This document shows, piece by piece, positions 1 to 5,412 of a stretch of DNA of 5,412 bases. The stretch's first letter is position 1. Each line of letters begins with the position of its first letter. Origin of the DNA: Bacteroidales bacterium UBA2716 (GTDB lineage Bacteria; Bacteroidota; Bacteroidia; Bacteroidales; UBA932); the NCBI GenBank assembly GCA_002354005.1, contig DEKS01000119.1, positions 1 through 5,412 of the forward strand. The letters run 5' to 3'. Under the pieces are notes generated by a model. That model was given only the letters and a program-made list of their open reading frames with translations. It searched no databases and was not told the DNA's origin. The position numbers and the translations under genes were made by a program.

Positions 1-1484
1 TCCAGTTCAACGGTAGCATCGGCCCAGAGCTCCTTGCCGTAGACAACCACAATATTGTCGCCGTCTTCGGGATCCTCCGGTTCGTCGGAAGGCAGGATGG
101 TGCCATCGTCAATGGCATGGTCTTTCACCACAATGTTGGCGATGGAAACCACGGTCCCCTCAGCGTTGCCGCCAAAGTCAAAGACCATCTTCACGCCATT
201 GGGAGCGTTGATGCCTTTCAGGTCGGTGAGGTAGTAAATGGTCTCGCCGACTTCGATGGGCTCGCGGTTGGCGAAGAGGAACACATCGTCGGAATCCACG
301 GAGGTGAGCTTGAAGGTCATGCCCGGAAGGGCCTTGTTGGTATTGATGATGACAGAGAAGTCGTAGTTCTTGTCCTCGGTGAGCACGACGGGCTCTTCGG
401 GGATGATGTGGAACTGGGCCTGCCACTGGTCAGCGGTAGCGGACGGCAGGTCAATGGTGTATTCGGCGCCTTCCAGCTCCACTTCCGGATCGGCAATCTG
501 GGCCCAGCCGGGAGCGTAATAGAAACTGAAGGTGTGGGCACCGTCGGCCGGTTTCCAAAGGTTGGAATCGGCATTGTACTTGAAGCCTTTGAATACGTAG
601 GCGGCCGGCTTGGAGGTGAGGAGGAAGTGCCAGGCGATGTCGCCGTTGTCGTGCACCAGTTCCAGCGCTTCGCGGGTGACGCTCAGCACCTTGAATTCGG
701 GATTGGCCCAGAAGGCATCGTTGTCGATGTACGGGAACAGGGTCTTCTCGGGAAGGACCAGATACAGGTCGTTACCCTGGTACTCAAACGCATACGTGGC
801 CGTCTGGGGATCCACCAGGGCCACAAAGTCCTCGGTGGCGTCACCCTTCTGCTCCACGAACGGAGACACGGTGATGTCTTTGTTCACGTATACGCCACCG
901 TCCTCGCCGGGATCGTAGGCATAAGCACCGTCGCCACCAAAGGTAACCACGTCTTCGTACACGCCGAAGGCAGCCTTGTCGTTAGCGGCGGCGGACCACC
1001 ACTCCAGACCGTCGGTGCCGGCAGGGCCGCAGCCCATGTGGCCTGCGGTTTCGCCGTCCACGTGCCAGTTCTTGGTATTGTCGGCAGCAGTACCACCGGC
1101 CAGGAAGGTGATGAACTTGTCGAAGCTGGCGATGGTGTTGTCAATATGGAAGGTCTTTTCCACGTAGTCGGGGGTGACACCGGAGGCGTTCATGACCTGC
1201 ATGCGCACCGTGTAGTCGCCGGCTGTGGCAAAGATGCGCCGGAGGCCGTTCTGGGCTTTGCGCTCAGTGAATTCGCCGTCCTTGTCCTGGAACAGCCAGA
1301 CAGGGATGACCGCTTTGGAGTCCACGGAGAAGGTAACCTGGTTAATCTCCTGGTCCACCGAAATAATGGGCTCGAATGCGGATGCGGTCTTGGGGGCCTG
1401 GGCCTCGGAGGGGTGACGAATCTCCTCCTTGGCGCAGGCAAACAGCGCGAACGTAGCCGCAAGGATATATGCTAACTTTTTCAT
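1..1484 (-). CDS. SusE-position surface glycan-binding lipoprotein, PKD + lipocalin-like + CBM4/9-like modules (C-terminus off window)
   Basis: I translated this frame by hand. It starts at the ATG at 1484 and stays open to the left edge (494 codons), so the end is missing. The N-terminus is a lipoprotein signal (MKKLAYILAATFALFAC), with Cys17 as the lipidated residue and K19-E20-E21 just after it, which resembles the Bacteroidota surface lipoprotein export signal. Residues about 36-115 look like a PKD/Ig-like beta sandwich ending in GDYTVRMQV...KTFHID. Residues about 136-293 contain W140, GHMGCGP (148-154), EWW (161-163) and YEDVVTF (176-182), and end near IAWHFLL; I read this as a lipocalin-like barrel. 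Residues about 296-458 (YAPGW at 323-327, WQAQ at 354-357, VFDFGGN at 434-440) look like a CBM4/9-type jelly roll. A P/E/D linker (465-476) and a new module follow. The gene starts 12 bases after the SusD-like stop. The inferred role is surface glycan capture for the SusCD complex. Because the end is missing, a C-terminal enzyme domain such as GH16 cannot be excluded. The CDS is certain; the domain names are pattern recognition. Confidence 0.85.
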   Translation of the reverse strand, partial: MKKLAYILAATFALFACAKEEIRHPSEAQAPKTASAFEPIISVDQEINQVTFSVDSKAVIPVWLFQDKDGEFTERKAQNGLRRIFATAGDYTVRMQVMNASGVTPDYVEKTFHIDNTIASFDKFITFLAGGTAADNTKNWHVDGETAGHMGCGPAGTDGLEWWSAAANDKAAFGVYEDVVTFGGDGAYAYDPGEDGGVYVNKDITVSPFVEQKGDATEDFVALVDPQTATYAFEYQGNDLYLVLPEKTLFPYIDNDAFWANPEFKVLSVTREALELVHDNGDIAWHFLLTSKPAAYVFKGFKYNADSNLWKPADGAHTFSFYYAPGWAQIADPEVELEGAEYTIDLPSATADQWQAQFHIIPEEPVVLTEDKNYDFSVIINTNKALPGMTFKLTSVDSDDVFLFANREPIEVGETIYYLTDLKGINAPNGVKMVFDFGGNAEGTVVSIANIVVKDHAIDDGTILPSDEPEDPEDGDNIVVVYGKELWADATVEL

Positions 1485-1496
1485 ATTCAGCGTCTA

Positions 1497-3020
1497 TTAA
1501 TAATTGTTCTGAACCAGTTGGTGCGTGAGGCCGGCCGTAGCGTCCATCTCGTGCTGCGGGAAGGGCAGGTACTTCTTGCTCTCGCTCCAGGTATTGGTAC
1601 GATAACCGTAAGCATCCGGAACAAGCACCGTGGCGGCATCGCCCCAACGGATGAGGTCCCAATAACGCTTGCCTTCACCTACGAATTCAAGCCTGCGCTC
1701 CTCCTTGATGTTCTCCAGGGAAAGGGCCACGGTGGCGCCACCCAGGGAACGGCCGTGCACGGCGTTGAGCCAGCCTTCGGCACCGGCGGTATTGTTGGTG
1801 CGCAGGGCGAGTTCCGCTGCATTCAGCAGGCACTCGGAGTAACGGTAGATGCGGAGGTTGTTGTTGAAGTTGAGGTCGCCGTCGTATTCGGCTTCCGCAT
1901 TGTTGGCTTTGTAGGCCACGTACTTCTCCAGGAAGTAGCCGGTATCCTGGTAGCGCGGGTTGTACTTGCCGGAGCCGGTGTTGCGGGCATCCCAGCAGGT
2001 AGCGGCACGGCGCGCGTCGGCAGGATCGTACATCTCGTAGGTTTCGGCACGTACCGGAGCGAAGCCCCAGCCGTTGTCGTGCTCGCCGTCACCGGACCAT
2101 TCGTTCGGGGAGATCATACGGGGAAGAACGGTACCACCTACGCCACGCACCCAGTTCCAGGAGCGCTGGGCGCCGCTGTCCTTGTAGCTGATTTCGAAGA
2201 TGGATTCGCTGCTCCATTCGCCGGTCTCCAGGAAAATCTGGCCATAGTCCGGCAGCAGCTCGTAGTTGGGATCGGCAATGATTTCCTTCATGTAGCCCAG
2301 GGCCGTGGAGAAGCGGGATTCGTCGTTCTGGTACAGGACAGCCTCGGTGTACAGCATGTAGGCCATGGCTTTGTTCACGCGGCCGATGTTGGCATCGTCC
2401 CAGTGCATCGGGAGGGCATTCAGGGCAATGGCGCCCTCAAGGTCGGTGATGAACTTTTCGTAGACTTCGTCGGCCTTGAACTGCTCGCAGGTGAAGTCAC
2501 CGGTGAGGTTCACCTCATAGTACGGGATGTTGCCCCAGAATTTCCAGAGGATGTTGTAGTAGAAAGCGCGGAGTACGCGAACCTGGGCCTCGGCAAGCTT
2601 TTTGGCGTCGTCGGAGAGGTCTTTGGTCCAGCCGATATAGGTAAGGACGTCGTTGCAACGCTTGACGCCGGAGTAAGCATCGGACCAGATACCCGACATG
2701 GTCTTGGTGGGAGTGGCCTCAAAGTTCATCATCATGTGCCAGTAGTCGTTGTCGGAACGGTCGGAACCGCCCACCCAAATCTGGTCGGCCATGATGTCGG
2801 ACATAATGTTGAGCGGATTGTACTGCCCTTCGCACCAGTCAAACCACTGGAGCGGGTCGTATGCGGCCACAACGGCTTCCTCCAGGTGCTCCGGAGTAGT
2901 GAAGTAGGTCTCCAGCGGACGGGCGCTGTTGTGTTCCACGGTCAGGAATTTTTCGGTGCAGGCAGTGGTGAGGGCAAGCAGGGCTGCCGCAGCAAGAAGT
3001 ATATTCTGTTTCATAATCAT
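1497..3020 (-). CDS. SusD/RagB family outer-membrane nutrient-binding lipoprotein
   Basis: This is a complete gene of 507 residues, a usual length for SusD proteins. In the family, the protein is a surface lipoprotein that binds oligosaccharide and acts as a hinged lid on the SusC barrel. The signal peptide ends in LTTAC with Cys21 lipidated, followed by TEKFL, a common SusD mature start. The N-terminal half has the helical TPR-like signature: AEAQVRVLRAFYYNILWKFW (144-163, the family's Leu-Arg-Ala-Tyr-Tyr helix, then GNIPYY), and GRVNKAMAYMLYTEAVLYQ (213-231). The C-terminal SusD/RagB region shows YRYSECLLNAAE (392-403), IKEERRLEFVGEGKRYWDLIRWG (438-460) and the end motif KYLPFPQHEMDA...LVQNNY. 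Tryptophans at 59, 62, 82, 94, 288 and 290 are candidates for sugar stacking, but this is inference. The gene begins 8 bases after the SusC-like stop. ATG at 3020 gives the longest form; ATG at 3014 (MKQNILL...) is an equally good start and has an AGG seven bases ahead. The stop is a tandem TAA-TAG. No frameshift or missing segment was seen. Confidence 0.96.
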   Translation of the reverse strand: MIMKQNILLAAAALLALTTACTEKFLTVEHNSARPLETYFTTPEHLEEAVVAAYDPLQWFDWCEGQYNPLNIMSDIMADQIWVGGSDRSDNDYWHMMMNFEATPTKTMSGIWSDAYSGVKRCNDVLTYIGWTKDLSDDAKKLAEAQVRVLRAFYYNILWKFWGNIPYYEVNLTGDFTCEQFKADEVYEKFITDLEGAIALNALPMHWDDANIGRVNKAMAYMLYTEAVLYQNDESRFSTALGYMKEIIADPNYELLPDYGQIFLETGEWSSESIFEISYKDSGAQRSWNWVRGVGGTVLPRMISPNEWSGDGEHDNGWGFAPVRAETYEMYDPADARRAATCWDARNTGSGKYNPRYQDTGYFLEKYVAYKANNAEAEYDGDLNFNNNLRIYRYSECLLNAAELALRTNNTAGAEGWLNAVHGRSLGGATVALSLENIKEERRLEFVGEGKRYWDLIRWGDAATVLVPDAYGYRTNTWSESKKYLPFPQHEMDATAGLTHQLVQNNY

Positions 3021-3021
3021 G

Positions 3022-3024
3022 CCT
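3022..3024 (-). promoter_or_regulatory. weak Shine-Dalgarno-like AGG before the SusD-like gene
   Basis: The 8-base gap between the SusC-like stop and the first SusD-like ATG reads AAACAGGC on the coding strand. Its AGG sits only one base before the ATG at 3020, too close to use, but seven bases before the in-frame ATG at 3014, which is a workable spacing. This slightly favours MKQNILL as the true start. The caution is that Bacteroidota often start translation without a Shine-Dalgarno motif and prefer A-rich leaders, and the gap is A-rich at its upstream end. Nothing similar is seen in the 12-base gap before the third gene (TAGACGCTGAAT). Confidence 0.3.
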
Positions 3025-3028
3025 GTTT

Positions 3029-5412
3029 TTAGAATTTAAGGTTAAGACCGCACAGGAAGGTACGGGACTGCGGATACACACCGTAGTCTACGCCCAGGGA
3101 AGTTCCACCGGAGGAAATTTCCGGGTCGAAACCGCGGTAAGAAGTGAGGGTGAGCAGGTTTTCGGCGCCCACGAAGAAGCGGAGGGAGGAGATGAAAATC
3201 TTCTGAGTCCACTTTTGCGGGAGGGTGTAACCCAGCTGGATGTTCTTCAGGCGCATGTAGCTACCGTCCTGCACATACAGGTCGGACATCTGCCAGTTCA
3301 CGGCATCACCGCGCACGAAGCGGGGGATGGTGTTGGAGGTACCTTCACCGGTCCAGCGGTTGAGCATGTAGGCGGGCAGGTTACTCTCGGAAATGTCGAC
3401 ACGGCGGGTCACATCCAGGATGCTGTTGCCAAAGGTGCCCTGCCAGAGCATGTAGAAGTCCAGGCCCTTGTAGGAAGCGCTGAAGTTCAGGCCCACGGTC
3501 CACTTGGGCATGCCGTTGCCAATGTTGGTACGGTCGTCCTCGGTGAACTTGCCGTCACCGTTCACGTCCACGAAGCGGACGTCGCCGGGGACAGCGTTGG
3601 GCAGGATTTTCTCGCCGTCCTTGTTCACGTATGCGTCAATCTCGGCCTGGTTCTGGAAGATACCGTTGGTCTTGTAACCGTAGAAGTACGGGAACGGCAT
3701 GCCGTTTTCCGCACGGGTCATGGTGCCGGCGCCCTGGAAGGAATCCAGGTTCATGAAGCCGCTGTCGTTACCCAGGTTCACCAGACGGTTGTGCAGGTAA
3801 GTGGCGTTACCGCCGATATGGAAGTTCAGGTCCTTGACCGGGGAGAACTTGTAGGAAGCCTCCATTTCCACACCCTGGTTGCGCATGAGACCGGCGTTGC
3901 CCCAAGGGCTGGCCTCACCTACATAGGCGGGCACCGGAACCTGGATGAGCATGCCGTCCGTGGTCTTGTTGTAGTAGTCGATGGTGAAGTTGAGGGCGTT
4001 GGACAGGAAGCCCAGGTCTACACCCACGTTGGTCTGGACGGAACGCTCCCAGCGGAGGGACGGGTTGGCCAGGCCGGAGGACTTCACACCGATGACGGTG
4101 GCCTCGTTGCGGTCGAAGATGTAGTTGTTGTTATTGGAGGTGAGGGTTGTGTAACGGAAGGCCTCGAAGGCATCGGAACCATTCACGCCCCAGGAGAAAC
4201 GGACCTTGGCACGGGACAACCAGCTGGGAACGTTGATGTACGGTTCATTGTGGATGTTCCAGCCCAGGGAGAAGGACGGGAAATAACCCCACTTGTTGTT
4301 GGAGCCGAACTTGGAGGAACCGTCCTGGCGGATGGTGAACTGCACCATGTAGCGCTCGCCGTAGTTGTAGTCGGCACGGCCAAAGTAAGAGGCCAGGCGG
4401 TACGGGCTGTTGAACCAGCCATTGGCGTGCTGCTTGTCAGGGTCGTCGTTGTTGTCGGGCGCATTGCCGATGTACGGCTTGTCGAACCACTCCGGAGCCA
4501 AGTCGCGGCGATTGCCCCAAAGGCCGTCGCTGGTGTTCTCGAAGGCGCTCTGGCCAATCATCACGGAGAAGGCGTGCTTGCCGATTTCCTTATTATAGGT
4601 AAGGTAGTTTTCCACCTGCCATACCAGGCCTTTCTCGTACTGCGCGTTTACTTCCGTAGTGGTGGCGTGGTTGTTACCGGACAGATAATAAGTAGGAGTA
4701 TAACCATAGTTGCCCCAGAAGCTCATGTCCACGGAGAAAGAGGTGTGGAAATGCAGGTTGTCCCAAATCTGGATGTCTCCGGAGAGACCGCCCACGAACT
4801 TGTGGCTCCAGTTGTCATTCGCCGGACGGGAAAGGTCCGCGATGGGGTTGTTCATCTCATTGTAAGCGCCGCCGGGAATCATGTAATAACGGCCGTCGGC
4901 AGCCTGCAGCAGCGTTTCGCCGGGATAGATGGTGCGGTAGTTGGCCACGTCTTCCTCGCTGGCATACACGCCCAGGATAGGAGAAAGGGCCAGGGCGGAA
5001 CCCAGCGGAGAACCCCACTGCGAGTTCTCGGAAATGCCCTTGGAGCTGATCTTGGCGTAAGACAGCTGGTTCTGCAGGACAATGCTGTTCAGGAAGTTGC
5101 GCTCGCTCTTCTTGTCCACCAGGGTGAAACTGGTATTGGAGCGGAGGGTGAGACGATTGTAGTTGGAACGGCCCCAGTTGCCGCCCACGATACCCTGCTG
5201 GTCGGTATAACCCAGGGCCAGGTAGTAGTTCACCCGGTCGGTAGCGCCACTCACGGACACCTCGTGGGTCTGCTGCGGGGCGTTGCGGTTGAACACTTCC
5301 TTCTGCCAGTTGGTGCCCACGCCATAGCTGAACGGGTCGGCGTACTTGGGAGCCATACCCGCGTTGATGAGTCCTTCATTGATCATGAGGGCATACTCGG
5401 AAGCGTTGAGCA
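3029..5412 (-). CDS. SusC/RagA family TonB-linked outer-membrane transporter (N-terminus off window)
   Basis: About 793 codons are visible. The frame enters from the right edge with LNASEYALMINEGLINAG, so the ATG at 5386 is internal and not the start. Full SusC proteins are usually around 1,000 residues or more, so the signal peptide, the carboxypeptidase-D-like domain, the TonB box and most of the plug should lie beyond position 5412. The visible part starts at the plug-barrel junction (WQKEVFNRNAPQQTHEVSVS, then GATDRVNYYLALGYTDQQGI) and covers the whole beta-barrel. Typical SusC barrel landmarks are RQDGSSKFG and GYFPSFSLGW in the middle, PGDVRFVDVNGDGKFTEDDR (3530-3589), PKWTVGLNFSASYKGLDFYM, and DGSYMRLKNIQLGYTLPQKW near the end. 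It closes with LCGLNLKF; the terminal Phe is the usual signal for BAM-dependent barrel insertion. By family knowledge it imports oligosaccharides through the outer membrane in complex with the SusD-like protein encoded 8 bases downstream. No internal stop or frameshift was seen. The substrate cannot be told from sequence alone. Confidence 0.97.
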   Translation of the reverse strand, partial: LNASEYALMINEGLINAGMAPKYADPFSYGVGTNWQKEVFNRNAPQQTHEVSVSGATDRVNYYLALGYTDQQGIVGGNWGRSNYNRLTLRSNTSFTLVDKKSERNFLNSIVLQNQLSYAKISSKGISENSQWGSPLGSALALSPILGVYASEEDVANYRTIYPGETLLQAADGRYYMIPGGAYNEMNNPIADLSRPANDNWSHKFVGGLSGDIQIWDNLHFHTSFSVDMSFWGNYGYTPTYYLSGNNHATTTEVNAQYEKGLVWQVENYLTYNKEIGKHAFSVMIGQSAFENTSDGLWGNRRDLAPEWFDKPYIGNAPDNNDDPDKQHANGWFNSPYRLASYFGRADYNYGERYMVQFTIRQDGSSKFGSNNKWGYFPSFSLGWNIHNEPYINVPSWLSRAKVRFSWGVNGSDAFEAFRYTTLTSNNNNYIFDRNEATVIGVKSSGLANPSLRWERSVQTNVGVDLGFLSNALNFTIDYYNKTTDGMLIQVPVPAYVGEASPWGNAGLMRNQGVEMEASYKFSPVKDLNFHIGGNATYLHNRLVNLGNDSGFMNLDSFQGAGTMTRAENGMPFPYFYGYKTNGIFQNQAEIDAYVNKDGEKILPNAVPGDVRFVDVNGDGKFTEDDRTNIGNGMPKWTVGLNFSASYKGLDFYMLWQGTFGNSILDVTRRVDISESNLPAYMLNRWTGEGTSNTIPRFVRGDAVNWQMSDLYVQDGSYMRLKNIQLGYTLPQKWTQKIFISSLRFFVGAENLLTLTSYRGFDPEISSGGTSLGVDYGVYPQSRTFLCGLNLKF

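Noticed and set aside
117..1475. A 452-codon open frame on the plus strand opposite the third gene.
   Set aside because: It is aligned codon to codon with the minus-strand gene and is open only because that gene avoids TTA, CTA and TCA. Its translation is low-complexity, rich in Gly, Val and His, with no recognisable domain. The minus strand has a lipoprotein signal and known domain motifs.
1..1484. Assigning the locus to beta-glucan (laminarin or mixed-linkage glucan) use.
   Set aside because: The CBM4/9-like module and its resemblance to domains beside GH16 enzymes hint at this, but no enzyme is in the window and such modules bind several polymers, so it is left as a weak suggestion only.
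1518..3032. A 504-codon open frame on the plus strand covering almost the whole SusD-like gene.
   Set aside because: Same cause: it is the exact codon-aligned antisense of a clear SusD gene, and its protein has no family-like features.
5384..5386. ATG at 5386 as the start of the SusC-like gene.
   Set aside because: The frame stays open upstream to the edge and the residues before it (LNASEYAL) are conserved SusC plug sequence, so this Met is internal.
3033..5412. A plus-strand frame opposite the SusC-like gene that is also open to the right edge.
   Set aside because: I scanned it for stops and found none, but it is the same codon-aligned antisense effect. It is not evidence for a gene.
1..5412. 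A previously undescribed system, defence island, mobile element, CRISPR array or RNA gene.
   Set aside because: The whole window is accounted for by three co-directional genes of a SusCD-type locus with gaps of 8 and 12 bases. No direct repeat arrays, inverted terminal repeats, transposase motifs or tRNA-like folds were seen by eye.

Overview
The window is a fragment of a polysaccharide-utilisation-type locus from a member of the Bacteroidota, most likely a Bacteroidales with GC-rich codon use. The evidence is a SusC-like TonB-dependent transporter directly followed by a SusD-like lipoprotein. This pair is a hallmark of the phylum. I cannot name genus or species from this sequence.

All three genes lie on the minus strand, so transcription runs from high to low coordinates. 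From right to left they are: (1) 3029-5412, a SusC-like outer-membrane transporter. Its C-terminal part (about 793 codons) is present; the N-terminal signal, carboxypeptidase-D-like domain and most of the plug lie off the right edge. (2) 1497-3020, a complete SusD-like lipoprotein of 507 residues. (3) 1-1484, the first 494 codons of a multi-domain lipoprotein in the SusE/SGBP-B position, running off the left edge. It reads as lipoprotein signal, PKD-like domain, lipocalin-like domain, CBM4/9-like jelly roll, acidic linker, then the start of a further module. The gaps between genes are only 8 and 12 bases, so there is no room for a promoter or terminator between them and the three almost certainly form one operon.

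By family knowledge, SusC and SusD form a lid-and-barrel complex that takes up oligosaccharides across the outer membrane using TonB energy. The third protein would sit on the cell surface and hold the polymer near the complex. No glycoside hydrolase domain or regulator is visible inside the window, so the substrate cannot be fixed. The CBM4/9-like module only hints weakly at a beta-glucan-type polymer.

No RNA gene, mobile element, CRISPR array, long repeat or terminator was seen. Every stretch longer than 12 bases is coding. The most distinctive sequence property is an almost total absence of TTA, CTA and TCA codons in all three genes, which leaves the codon-aligned antisense frame open almost end to end and creates large false plus-strand ORFs. 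I found no evidence for a new type of system; the least conventional part is the domain build of the third protein.
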